From assembly GCA_016713785.1 (NCBI GenBank), contig JADJOM010000003.1, forward strand, positions 1,507,501-1,571,500: a stretch of 64,000 nt of DNA. The letters are read 5' to 3'. Shown piece by piece: positions 57,133 to 64,000 of this stretch. The number at the start of each line of letters is the position of its first letter. Positions within the stretch are counted from its first letter, which is position 1. A program made the position numbers and the translations under genes. This DNA is from Gemmatimonadota bacterium (GTDB lineage Bacteria; Gemmatimonadota; Gemmatimonadetes; Gemmatimonadales; GWC2-71-9). Below the pieces are notes generated by a model. It saw nothing but the letters and a program-made list of their open reading frames with translations. It searched no databases and had not been told where the DNA came from.

Positions 57133-57136
57133 TTCA
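57110..57136 (-). promoter_or_regulatory. Sigma-28 (FliA)-type promoter for the HDOD gene
   Basis: Minus strand TGAAGTAT (57136-57129), 11-bp spacer, GCCGATAC (57117-57110). It shares nearly all its bases with the motA promoter on the other strand, forming one dyad. Confidence 0.75.
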
Positions 57137-57159
57137 GCCATGCAAGGGACGGCTGCGCC

Positions 57160-58026
57160 ATGATCGCGATTATCGGCCTGGTGATCGTGCTGGGCGCCGT
57201 GGTGGTGGGATTCACCATGGCCGGGGGCCAGCTCATGGCCCTCTTCCACGCCTCGGAAATCGTCACCATCTGCGGCGTGGCCCTGGGGACGGTGCTGATC
57301 TCGACGCCCGCGCCGGTGCTCAAGGCGATCGGGGCCAAGCTGGCGGTGGTCTTCAAGGGCAATCGCTTCACCAAGGACCTCTACCTCGACGCGCTGCGGA
57401 TGCTCTACGAGCTGTTCCAGATCGCCCGCAAGGACGGCCTGGTGGCGATCGAGGCGCATATCGAGGACCCCGAGAAGAGCGCGATCTTCAAGAAGTACCC
57501 CAAGGTGCTCCACGAGCACCACGCGATGGAGTTCCTGTGCGACTCCCTCCGCCTGGTGCTGGTGGGCAGCGTCCCGCCGCACGACCTCGACGCCCTCATG
57601 GACGCCGAGATGGACGTGCACCACGAGGAGGCCGCCAAGCCCGCCGCCGCGCTGCAGAAGGTCGGCGACGCGCTCCCGGGCATCGGCATCGTGGCGGCGG
57701 TGCTCGGCATCGTCATCACCATGGGCGCCATCTCGGGGCCGGTGGAGCAGATCGGCGAGCACGTCGCCGCGGCACTCACCGGCACCTTCCTCGGCGTGTA
57801 CATGGCCTACGGGTTCATCGCCCCGATGTCCGGGGCGATCGAGGGCGCCAACTCCGAGGAGAGCCGCTTCTTCGCGTTCTTCAAGGCCAGCGTGGTCGCG
57901 TTCGCCAAGGGTTTCGCCCCCATCGTGGCCGTCGAGTTCGCCCGCCGCGCGATCTACTCCACTGCCCGTCCCACCTTCCAGGAGATGGAATCGTCCTGCA
58001 AGCAGGCGGCCAAGGCCGGGAAGTAG
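57160..58026 (+). CDS. motA: Flagellar motor stator protein MotA
   Basis: A 288-aa inner-membrane proton-channel subunit. It shows the N-terminal helices (IIGLVIVLGAVVVGFTMAGG, EIVTICGVALGTVLIS), a charged cytoplasmic loop that contacts FliG, and the pore helices LPGIGIVAAVLGIVITMGAI and LTGTFLGVYMAYGFIAPMSG. The stator-typical Pro-Gly and MAYGF features place it with MotA rather than ExbB/TolQ. Length is normal. It forms an operon with motB (3-bp gap) from the sigma-28-type promoter just upstream. Confidence 0.96.
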   Translation: MIAIIGLVIVLGAVVVGFTMAGGQLMALFHASEIVTICGVALGTVLISTPAPVLKAIGAKLAVVFKGNRFTKDLYLDALRMLYELFQIARKDGLVAIEAHIEDPEKSAIFKKYPKVLHEHHAMEFLCDSLRLVLVGSVPPHDLDALMDAEMDVHHEEAAKPAAALQKVGDALPGIGIVAAVLGIVITMGAISGPVEQIGEHVAAALTGTFLGVYMAYGFIAPMSGAIEGANSEESRFFAFFKASVVAFAKGFAPIVAVEFARRAIYSTARPTFQEMESSCKQAAKAGK

Positions 58027-58029
58027 CCC

Positions 58030-58884
58030 GTGAACAAGGCGCGCGAGCAGCCGATCATCATCATCAAGAAGAAGGGCCACGGGCACGGCCACCACGGCGG
58101 CGCCTGGAAGGTGGCCTTCGCCGACTTCATGACGGCCATGTTCGCCATGTTCCTGGTGCTGTGGCTGGTGAACCAGTCCAGCGACGTCAAGTCGGCCATC
58201 GCCGGCTACTTCCAGGATCCGCTGGGCCGCGCCGACGAGTTCGGCAGCTCCATCATGCCCGGCGAAGGCGCCCAGACCCAGAGTCCCCGCCCCATGACCG
58301 CCCAGCAGGTGATCGACCTGCGGCGGGACCGGCTGCGCTACGTGGCCGAGCAGATCAAGCAGGAGATCCGCGAAACCCCGGCGCTGGCCGAGATCGCCGA
58401 CCACGTCGAGGTCGAGATCACCGAGGAAGGGCTCCGGATCCAGCTGCTGGAGGACTCCACCGGGGTGTTCTTCGAGTCCGGCAGCGCGGCCCCGAAGGCG
58501 GCCGGCGCGGCGCTGCTCGAGCTGCTCGGCAAGAAGCTGGGGGGCATGCCGAACGCCGTGGTCATCGAGGGGCACACCGACGCCCGGCCCTACCACCGCG
58601 CCGACGGGTACAGCAACTGGGAGCTCAGCGTGGACCGGGCCAACGCCGCCCGGCGGATCATGCTGGCCGGCGGGCTCAACGACGCCCAGCTCCAGCAGGT
58701 GCGCGGCTGGGCCGATCGCCGCCTGCGCGACCCGGAGCACCCCCAGGCCGACAGCAATCGCCGGGTGACGGTCACGATGCTGCTGCCGCCGGTCACCGCC
58801 GCCGATACCCTCGGCTTCCCGACCGACACCCTGGCGGCCGGCTACGCGCCGGACTCCACCGGCGGGGCGGCGTACGCGCCATGA
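58030..58884 (+). CDS. motB: Flagellar motor stator protein MotB
   Basis: A 284-aa stator subunit from a GTG start. A basic N-terminus rich in Lys/His/Gly precedes the single transmembrane helix. The proton-carrying Asp32 is in VAFADFMTAMFAMFLVLWLV, at the same position as E. coli Asp32. The OmpA-type peptidoglycan-binding domain (about residues 150-255) has VVIEGHTDARPYHR, NWELSVDRANAARRIM and DSNRRVTVTML. A 25-residue Pro/Thr/Ala-rich tail follows. The stop overlaps the next ATG (ATGA), so the receiver protein downstream is translationally coupled. Confidence 0.96.
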   Translation: MNKAREQPIIIIKKKGHGHGHHGGAWKVAFADFMTAMFAMFLVLWLVNQSSDVKSAIAGYFQDPLGRADEFGSSIMPGEGAQTQSPRPMTAQQVIDLRRDRLRYVAEQIKQEIRETPALAEIADHVEVEITEEGLRIQLLEDSTGVFFESGSAAPKAAGAALLELLGKKLGGMPNAVVIEGHTDARPYHRADGYSNWELSVDRANAARRIMLAGGLNDAQLQQVRGWADRRLRDPEHPQADSNRRVTVTMLLPPVTAADTLGFPTDTLAAGYAPDSTGGAAYAP

Positions 58885-60068
58885 CCAGCCTCGTCAGCAC
58901 GATCCTCCTGGTCGATGATGATCCGACCACCCTCGCCCACTTCAAGGCGGTGCTGGAGCACGAGCCCGCCCTGCGGGTGGCCACCGCCATCAACGGGCGG
59001 GACGGGCTGGCGCGGGCCCGGGAGATCCTCCCCGACCTGATCATCTCCGACTACATGATGCCGGAGATGGACGGGTTCGAGTTCTGCCAGCGGGTCAAGC
59101 AGGAGCCGGCGCTGGAGGGGTGCCTGTTCGTGGTGCTCTCGGGCTTCACGGACACCAGCCTCAAGGTGCGGGGCCTCAATCTCGGCGTGGACGACTACCT
59201 CACCAAGCCGATCGAGATCCCCGAGCTGATCGCGCGGGTGCGGGCCAGCCTGCGGATCAAGCGGCTGCAGGACGAGCTCCGCAACGGCAAGTCGGAGCTG
59301 GAGCGGCTGCACGGCGAGCTCGGCGACAGCTTCGACGGCCTGCTGCACCTGCTGATCCACCTGGTGGACCTGGGCCTCCCCGGCGCCGCCGACCGGGGCC
59401 GGCGCCTCACCGCCCTCGCCCGCCAGGTGGGCGAGCGGTTCGAGGTGCCGGTGGAGCTGCTGGCCGACCTGGAACTCGCCGCCCAGCTGCACGAGGTGGG
59501 CAAGGTGGTGGACGCCGCCCATCACGCGCTGGGCGCCCCGGCGCAGCCCGACTGGCACTACGCCGTCGTGACCGGCTCGCTGCTGGAGCAGGTGGCCCGG
59601 CTGCGCGGGGCGTCGGAGCTGATCGGCGGCATGTTCGAGAACTGGGATGGCACCGGGATGCCCAATCGCTTCGTGTCGGGGCAGATCCCGCTCCGCGCCC
59701 GGATCCTCCGCATCGCCACCGACTTCTACCGCCTGGTCGACGGCGACGGCCGCCGGGGCGGCCTGGCCCCGGATGCCGCGATCGAGGTGCTCAAGGAGCA
59801 CAGCGGGACCTGGTACGACCCGCTCGCGGTGGTGCACCTCGAGTCGATCGTGCTGGACCGGCCCCGCAGCGAGTGGCGCACCAGCCGGATGCAGGTGGGC
59901 GTGGACCAGCTGCACGAGGGCATGGTGCTCGCAGCGGACCTCTCGACCAGCTCGGGGGTCAAGCTGCTCGCGAAGGGGGCCACGGTCACCGCCAGCATGC
60001 TCGACGTGATCCAGCGGCGCCACCTGGCCGACCCGATCATCGACGGGGTCTGGATCGCGCGGCGCTGA
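58881..60068 (+). CDS. Response regulator with divergent HD-GYP-like domain
   Basis: A 395-aa protein. The receiver (residues 1-128) has ILLVDDDPTTLAHF, Asp57 in LIISDYMMPEMDG and Lys in YLTKPIEIPEL. A coiled linker leads to an HD-GYP-like domain (about 165-330), but the HD pair is His204-Glu (AQLHEVGKVV) and the GYP motif reads NWDGTGMPNRF. Phosphodiesterase activity on c-di-GMP is therefore uncertain. The C-terminus (VDQLHEGMVLAADLSTSSG) is the same module as the small protein at 31950-32330. It is coupled to motB, so its output probably bears on the motor. Confidence 0.85.
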   Translation: MTSLVSTILLVDDDPTTLAHFKAVLEHEPALRVATAINGRDGLARAREILPDLIISDYMMPEMDGFEFCQRVKQEPALEGCLFVVLSGFTDTSLKVRGLNLGVDDYLTKPIEIPELIARVRASLRIKRLQDELRNGKSELERLHGELGDSFDGLLHLLIHLVDLGLPGAADRGRRLTALARQVGERFEVPVELLADLELAAQLHEVGKVVDAAHHALGAPAQPDWHYAVVTGSLLEQVARLRGASELIGGMFENWDGTGMPNRFVSGQIPLRARILRIATDFYRLVDGDGRRGGLAPDAAIEVLKEHSGTWYDPLAVVHLESIVLDRPRSEWRTSRMQVGVDQLHEGMVLAADLSTSSGVKLLAKGATVTASMLDVIQRRHLADPIIDGVWIARR

Positions 60069-60082
60069 GGCACGGCGGGCGC

Positions 60083-60111
60083 TTGTCGGGCCCGGGGGGA
60101 CCGCATTAACC
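60083..60111 (+). promoter_or_regulatory. Housekeeping-type promoter for the small kinase
   Basis: TTGTCG (60083-60088), 17-bp spacer, TAACCT (60106-60111). It lies in the 69-bp gap after the receiver/HD-GYP-like gene, leaving about a 20-nt leader that carries GGGAGA before the GTG start at 60138. Confidence 0.6.
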
Positions 60112-60137
60112 TTCCATCCCCCCGGGAGAACACAGCC

Positions 60138-60884
60138 GTGACCGTCACCGCCCAGCCGAGCCTCTCGGCGCAGGTGTCGTCTCCGCAGTTCGAAGAACTC
60201 CTCATCCGTGCCGACCGCGCCCAGGTCATTGCCTCCCTTGCCCGGGGCATGGCCCACGACCTGCGCGGCCCGCTCCAGACCCTCACCCTCCTCGTTGACC
60301 CCAACGCCGACCTGCTCGGCGGGCCCGAGGGGGCGCGGCTGCGGCAGGCCGTGAGCGAATCGGTGCAGCACCTCGCCGACACCATCGGCTGCTTCAGCCA
60401 GGTGTACGCGCCGCTGGAGACCGATCCCGCACCGGTGATCGTGGAAGACCTGCTGGCCTACGTGGTGGACCTGCAGCGCTACCAGCGCAGCCTGCCCGCG
60501 GTGGAGACCCAGCTGGAGCTCCCCGGCGGGCTGCCGCCCGTGCGGGGGCACGAGGCCCAGCTGCGCCATATCCTGCTCGGGCTCATCTCCAACGCCAAGC
60601 GGGCCATGGCGGAGCTGCCCCAGCCGGCGCTCCGGCTGCTGGCCGCGACGGAAGGCGGGATGGTGCGGATCGTGGTGGAAGACATCGGGCCGGGGCTCCC
60701 GGCCGCCGTGGCGGCCGATCCCTTCCGGCCGTTCGTGCACGGCCGCGAGGGCCACCTGGGGCTCGGCCTGGCGGTGGCGCGCTGCCTGGCCGCGCGGCAT
60801 GGCGGCAGCCTCGAGCTGGCGACCGCCCCCACGGGCGGCACCCGGGCCATGCTCCGGCTCCCGACCTGGCGCCGCGGGGGCTAG
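60138..60884 (+). CDS. Small soluble sensor histidine kinase
   Basis: A 248-aa minimal kinase, GTG start, GGGAGA upstream. HisKA-like helix with His40 in RGMAHDLRGPLQTLTLLVD, then a HATPase core with an N box LLGLISNAKRAMAEL, G1 box VEDIGPGLPAAVA and G2 box HLGLGLAVARCLAARHGG. There is no sensor or membrane domain, so input must come through partner proteins or the short N-terminus. It might phosphorylate the receiver/HD-GYP-like protein immediately upstream; this is inference from adjacency. It has its own promoter and ends at a convergent hairpin before csrA. Confidence 0.88.
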   Translation: MTVTAQPSLSAQVSSPQFEELLIRADRAQVIASLARGMAHDLRGPLQTLTLLVDPNADLLGGPEGARLRQAVSESVQHLADTIGCFSQVYAPLETDPAPVIVEDLLAYVVDLQRYQRSLPAVETQLELPGGLPPVRGHEAQLRHILLGLISNAKRAMAELPQPALRLLAATEGGMVRIVVEDIGPGLPAAVAADPFRPFVHGREGHLGLGLAVARCLAARHGGSLELATAPTGGTRAMLRLPTWRRGG

Positions 60885-60894
60885 GGCCCCCCGC

Positions 60895-60910
60895 GGGCGC
60901 GGTCGCGCCC
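60895..60910. terminator. Short palindromic hairpin between convergent kinase and csrA
   Basis: GGGCGCGGTCGCGCCC forms a 6-bp stem with a 4-nt loop in the 26-bp gap between the two stops. Short but symmetrical and placed to serve both strands. Confidence 0.5.
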
Positions 60911-61153
60911 TCAGGGCTCGGGGACCGGCTTTCTCAAGGGGAGCTGTTCCAGCCACTCGGTCCCGGTGGAGCGGGCGTTGGCCCGCCGGTTCTCCTCGGC
61001 CACCCGGGAGACCAGTTCCTCGCGCTGGATGTTGATGGAGGTCGGCGCCTCGATCCCGATGCGCGCGCCGCGCCGGTCGCTCGACAGCACGACGATGCGG
61101 ATCCCTCCGTCGATGATGATCGCCTCTCCCTGGCGACGATTCAGTATCAGCAC
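60911..61153 (-). CDS. csrA: Translational regulator CsrA
   Basis: An 80-aa RNA-binding dimer controlling mRNA translation; in many flagellated bacteria it represses flagellin mRNA. The sequence follows CsrA throughout: VLILNRRQGEAIIIDGGIRI, RRGARIGIEAPTSINIQREE and LVSRVAEENRRAN, with the conserved RxGxxAP-type contact region. The GTG start at 61153 corresponds to the usual M-L-I/V-L start. The C-terminal 15 residues extend beyond the standard fold. It lies 29 bp after flgK, the usual flagellar neighbourhood; no fliW is seen in the window. Confidence 0.94.
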   Translation of the reverse strand: MLILNRRQGEAIIIDGGIRIVVLSSDRRGARIGIEAPTSINIQREELVSRVAEENRRANARSTGTEWLEQLPLRKPVPEP

Positions 61154-61182
61154 GGCGCCGTCCCGCCTCCTTCCCGCACCCG
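61154..61182 (-). promoter_or_regulatory. csrA leader with three clustered GGA motifs
   Basis: The 29-bp flgK-csrA gap holds GGA at 61174-61172, 61170-61168 and 61163-61161 (minus strand). The middle one lies within the AGGAGG Shine-Dalgarno, which is 12 bases from the GTG, longer than usual. GGA at the ribosome site is the CsrA target, so autorepression is likely. Confidence 0.5.
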
Positions 61183-62553
61183 TCAGCCCACCATGCCGAT
61201 GACGGACTGCATCATTTCGTCCGCCACCGTCACCATCCGGGCGGCGGCCGCGAACGCGTTCTGCTGCGCGATCAGGTTGGTCAGTTCTTCGTCCACCGAG
61301 ACCCCGCTGACGCTCTTGCGGAGCCCGTCCACGTGGTTCACCACCGCCTCCTGCGCGGTGGCCTTGTCGGTCGCGTCGCGCAGCTGCACGCCGAGCCGCG
61401 ACACCAGCTTCTGGTAGGCCGTCCCCACCGGCTGCCCGCCGAAGCTCGCCGCCCCGGCCGTGCGGAGCCCCGCGAGCGCCAGCGCCACGCTGTTGTCGCC
61501 CACGCCGCCGCTCGCGCCCGCCGCGATGTTGTCGGTCGAGGTGGTCAGGGCCACGCTCAGCTGGAAGCTGGCGGCGGTCAGCCCGGTCGGATTGAAGAAG
61601 TCGATGCCGGTGGCGCCGGCCAGGTTCTTCCCGCCGCGGTGCAGCGCGTTCACCTCGGTGACCAGCCCCCGGGCCAGCGCATCGAGCTGGGCCCGAATGT
61701 CGGGCAGGGTGGTGCCGGACAGCTCCGCCAGGGCGCCCAGCTCGCCGCTCTGCACGTTGATGGTGCCGATCCCGCCCTTCACGCCCACGCCGTAGCGGCC
61801 GTTCCCCAGATCGCGCACCTCGAACGCGGTGAACTGCCCCGCGTCCACCAGCAGCGCGTCGCCGGCGGCCACGCCGACGGTGCCGTCGGTGCGCGACAGC
61901 ACCCGCACGCCGACGATCGAGGAGAGCCGGTCGATCAGCCGGTCGCGCTGGTCCTTGACGTCGGGCGCCTCGCGCTGGCCGGCCGACACCGAGCGGATGC
62001 GGGTGTTGAGGTCCGCGATCTCCCGCATGATCTCGTTGACCTCGTCGACCCGCGACTCCATCTGCGCGATCACGCTGGCCTGCGCCTCCGAGAGCCGGCT
62101 GTCCGCCTGCTGGAACCGGCGGGCGATGTCGGCGCCGGCCTGGCGCACCAGCTCGCGCGGCGCCTGGCCGGTCGGGTCGTTGGCGAGGTCGCCGAAGGCG
62201 CTCCAGAAGCCGTCCAGCGCCGCCGCCAGCCCGGTGTCGGACGGCTCGCCGAAGATCCCTTCGATGCCGCCGAGGAGGTCGCGCTGGGTGGCGAAGCGGG
62301 AGAAGTCGCCGTTCTCCTTGCGGTAGGAGACGTCGAGGAACTGGTCCCGGATCCGGTCGATCCCCTCGGCCACCACGCCGCGGCCCAGCTGCCCGATCGG
62401 GGTGACCAGCGGGTCGGCGGCCCCGAGCCGCAGCCGCTGCCGGGTGTAGCCGTCGGTGCTGGCGTTGGCGATGTTGTGCCCGGTGGTGTCGATCGCCTTC
62501 TGCTGGGTGAGCAGCGCCGACCGGGCAATGGAGAGCAGGCTCGTGAGGCTCAT
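61183..62553 (-). CDS. flgK: Flagellar hook-associated protein 1, FlgK
   Basis: A 456-aa hook-filament junction protein. The N-terminal D0 helix (SLLSIARSALLTQQKAIDTT, GHNIANASTDGYTRQR) and C-terminal helix (NLIAQQNAFAAAARMVTVAD then EMMQSVIGMVG) form the axial coiled coil. FlgK-specific segments include FLDVSYRKENGDFSRFATQR and GLAAALDGFWSAFGDLANDP. It is at the short end for FlgK. It starts 2 bp after flgN, its export chaperone gene. flgL, usually next, is not found; csrA follows instead. Confidence 0.95.
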   Translation of the reverse strand: MSLTSLLSIARSALLTQQKAIDTTGHNIANASTDGYTRQRLRLGAADPLVTPIGQLGRGVVAEGIDRIRDQFLDVSYRKENGDFSRFATQRDLLGGIEGIFGEPSDTGLAAALDGFWSAFGDLANDPTGQAPRELVRQAGADIARRFQQADSRLSEAQASVIAQMESRVDEVNEIMREIADLNTRIRSVSAGQREAPDVKDQRDRLIDRLSSIVGVRVLSRTDGTVGVAAGDALLVDAGQFTAFEVRDLGNGRYGVGVKGGIGTINVQSGELGALAELSGTTLPDIRAQLDALARGLVTEVNALHRGGKNLAGATGIDFFNPTGLTAASFQLSVALTTSTDNIAAGASGGVGDNSVALALAGLRTAGAASFGGQPVGTAYQKLVSRLGVQLRDATDKATAQEAVVNHVDGLRKSVSGVSVDEELTNLIAQQNAFAAAARMVTVADEMMQSVIGMVG

Positions 62554-62555
62554 CG

Positions 62556-63092
62556 TCAGGCCATCCGGTTGAGGATGACGCCGCTGCGCGCGGGCGGGTC
62601 GCCCGCCGGCTCATGGCGCTGGTAGCCCGGCGCGGGGTCACCGGCCATCGAGAACAGCTTCTGCAGGAACGTGTCGCCGGCCTCGAGGGCCCGGCGGAGG
62701 ATGTGCTGGTTGATGGCCACGTCCTGGGCGGTGAGCAGCGCCACCCGCTTGACCAGCGCCCGCGCCTCCGCCACCTCGGCCGGCAGCGACCCGCCCAGCA
62801 TCGTCTCCAGCCGGTCCATCGGGACCGCCTCCCCGCCGGTGATCAGCGAGGTCAGCGCGGCCCGGCGGCGCTTGGCCTCGTCGAGCGTGAGCAGGGTGCG
62901 CCCCATGGCGTGGACGCTGGCCTCCACCAGTTCCGGATCATCGGCCGCCACGCCGGCGCGCTGCCGGAGCAGCGCCTGGCGCAGCTCCTCGATGACATGC
63001 GCCTCGTACAGCAGCGCCTCCGCGAGGTCGGCGGTGCGCTCCGCGAGCGAGGGCTCTGCGGCGATCGATTCCTGGACTCCGTGGACGATCAT
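62556..63092 (-). CDS. flgN: FlgN-type flagellar export chaperone
   Basis: A 178-aa, mostly alpha-helical protein rich in Leu/Ala/Glu. It matches the FlgN family: N-terminal helix LAEALLYEAHVIEELRQALL, central EASVHAMGRTLLTLDEAKRR, and a C-terminal helix AINQHILRRALEAGDTFLQ that would bind FlgK/FlgL. Identification depends partly on position directly before flgK. The C-terminal 25 residues are disordered-looking (GDPAPGYQRHEPAGDPPARS). The start overlaps the stop of the rod-binding protein gene (ATGA). Confidence 0.8.
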   Translation of the reverse strand: MIVHGVQESIAAEPSLAERTADLAEALLYEAHVIEELRQALLRQRAGVAADDPELVEASVHAMGRTLLTLDEAKRRRAALTSLITGGEAVPMDRLETMLGGSLPAEVAEARALVKRVALLTAQDVAINQHILRRALEAGDTFLQKLFSMAGDPAPGYQRHEPAGDPPARSGVILNRMA

Positions 63093-63406
63093 GGGACTCC
63101 CGTCGCCGGACCTGGGTCCGGCAGCCTGCGGCTCAACTGCCGGTAGAGCGCTTCGCCGACCCCGCCCCGGGCCCGCTCGCCATAGACCTCCGCGAGCCGC
63201 TGGTCCAGCACCCCGGTGAACAGCTCCTGCCCCGGGTCCTGGGACAGGATCCCCTCGTGCGGCACCGTCTCCCGCATGGCCTTGAACAGCTCGTTGACGA
63301 ACACCGCCTCGAGGTCGTGCGCCGCCCTGCGGAGCCGCGCGTGCTCCCCGGTCAGGCCAGCTTCCGCCGGGCGGCCCCCCCCCGCGCCCCCGACCGGCGC
63401 GGTCAC
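63089..63406 (-). CDS. flgJ: Flagellar rod-binding protein (FlgJ N-terminal domain only)
   Basis: A 105-aa protein corresponding to the rod-capping domain of FlgJ: LRRAAHDLEAVFVNELFKAM, RETVPHEGILSQDPGQELFT and VLDQRLAEVYGERARGGVGE. It lacks the C-terminal peptidoglycan hydrolase domain of enterobacterial FlgJ, as in alphaproteobacteria and many other phyla, so a separate muramidase is needed for rod passage. The first 20 residues are Gly/Ala-rich and not conserved. The start overlaps the flgI stop (ATGA). Confidence 0.88.
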   Translation of the reverse strand: MTAPVGGAGGGRPAEAGLTGEHARLRRAAHDLEAVFVNELFKAMRETVPHEGILSQDPGQELFTGVLDQRLAEVYGERARGGVGEALYRQLSRRLPDPGPATGVP

Positions 63407-64000
63407 CGGACCACCACCTCGGCGCCGATCGCGCCGACGTCGTGCAGGGCCCGGAACATCGCCGCGATCTCGTCCGCCTTGGCGCCCGCGGCGTGGAGGC
63501 CAGCCGCTACCTCCTGCACCGTGGCGCCGTCACCCACCGCCAGCAGCCCCTCGGGCGGTGCCGACCGGCCCGAGTCCGCCGGCGCCGCCGCCACCACCGT
63601 CGGCCCGCCGATCCGCAGCGTGAGGCCCCGGTGACTCACGGTCGCCGCGGCCACCCGCACGTTCCCGCCGGCGACGACGGTCCCGCTCCGGGCGTCGATC
63701 ACGATCCGGTCTTCGGGGACCATTCGGACCGGGAGCGTGTCCACGGCGGCGAGGAAGCCGATGAGATTATCGGCCCCCCGGGTACCGGGGTTGAGGGTGA
63801 TCGAGCCGGGATCATCCACCCGGGCGGCGGCGCTGTCGCCCAGCCCCTGGTTGATGGCCTGCGCCACGCGCTGCGCGGTGGCGAGGCCCGGCTGGCGCAA
63901 CAGGAGCTTCGGGGTCAGCGCCACGATGGTGGCCGGGTCCACCTCGAGCACGCCCCCTTCGGGGATCCTGCCCGAATTGCCCCGGCGGCCGGCGTAGCGG
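63403..64000 (-). CDS. flgI: Flagellar P-ring protein FlgI, 5' end beyond window
   Basis: The C-terminal 199 codons of FlgI; the start is beyond the right edge. The visible part begins RYAGRRGNSGRIPEGGVLEV and includes LLRQPGLATAQRVAQAINQG, then VIDARSGTVVAGGNVRVAAA and VSHRGLTLRIGG. The last block, DGATVQEVAAGLHAAGAKAD, ends in GAIGAEVVVR. FlgI forms the periplasmic ring around the rod, which supports a diderm host. It is the first visible gene of the flgI-flgJ-flgN-flgK-csrA operon, with four-base overlaps downstream. Confidence 0.94.
   Translation of the reverse strand, partial: RYAGRRGNSGRIPEGGVLEVDPATIVALTPKLLLRQPGLATAQRVAQAINQGLGDSAAARVDDPGSITLNPGTRGADNLIGFLAAVDTLPVRMVPEDRIVIDARSGTVVAGGNVRVAAATVSHRGLTLRIGGPTVVAAAPADSGRSAPPEGLLAVGDGATVQEVAAGLHAAGAKADEIAAMFRALHDVGAIGAEVVVR

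Noticed and set aside
58798..58808. CCGATAC near the end of motB as a sigma-28 promoter for the receiver gene
   Set aside because: It is within the motB coding sequence, has no TAAAGTTT-like box at the right spacing, and the next gene is translationally coupled to motB.
61139..61153. GATAC sequence at the csrA start as a further sigma-28 -10 box
   Set aside because: The bases encode the first codons of csrA and no -35-like box lies 11-12 bp upstream.

Overview
The window is strongly GC-rich bacterial chromosome. P-ring and rod-binding proteins, outer-membrane beta-barrels and signal-peptide-bearing sensors mark a flagellated diderm. GC content, the HerA-NurA pair, a helicase-like protein with a DbpA domain, and the mix of TPR/two-component genes suggest Gemmatimonadota or a similar lineage. 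That placement is inference; no rRNA or marker gene proves it. I saw no tRNA, rRNA, CRISPR array or insertion sequence.

Layout. (1) 1-12.8 kb: a GNAT acetyltransferase running off the left edge, then sbcC-sbcD in one operon, a zinc-ribbon membrane protein, a large hybrid kinase with periplasmic TPRs, a DUF481 outer-membrane protein, and herA-nurA-aminotransferase. Both bacterial and archaeal-style DNA-end resection machines therefore lie within 10 kb. (2) 12.9-20.5 kb: a degenerate helicase with a DbpA RNA-binding domain, HU, thymidine kinase, dephospho-CoA kinase, gcvH, single-chain gcvP and a LipM-like octanoyltransferase that probably lipoylates GcvH. (3) 20.5-25.9 kb: a five-gene, start/stop-coupled peptide-type ABC importer. 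(4) 25.9-57.1 kb, minus strand: a very large chemotaxis and phosphorelay cluster. It has CheA, CheW, CheX, CheY, two CheB, two CheR, five MCPs, a sensor-only MCP relative, a truncated-globin/PAS protein, PilZ, HPt, two Cys-rich receivers, two hybrid kinases, two HDOD proteins and a carbohydrate porin. (5) 57.1-60.9 kb, plus strand: motA-motB, a receiver/HD-GYP-like protein and a small soluble kinase. (6) 60.9-64 kb, minus strand: flgI (partial), a FlgJ-type rod-binding protein, flgN, flgK and csrA.

How it works together. Seven sites fit the flagellar sigma-28 (FliA) pattern, TAAAGTTT-type box, 11-12 bp, GCCGATAA-type box. They precede cheA, three MCP-type genes, the porin, and motA and the HDOD gene back to back. 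In the last case the two promoters interlock in one dyad. This ties motility, chemosensing and porin expression into one late-flagellar regulon. The housekeeping-type promoters I could read (tdk, gcvH, HU, the 60.1-kb kinase) share a TTG-N17/18-TAnnnT form.

The most unusual items are the truncated-globin/PAS protein that has lost its haem ligand, the sensor-only receptor, the helicase-like protein without helicase motifs, the receiver domains without a phosphorylatable aspartate, and the porin with an exact sigma-28 -35 box.
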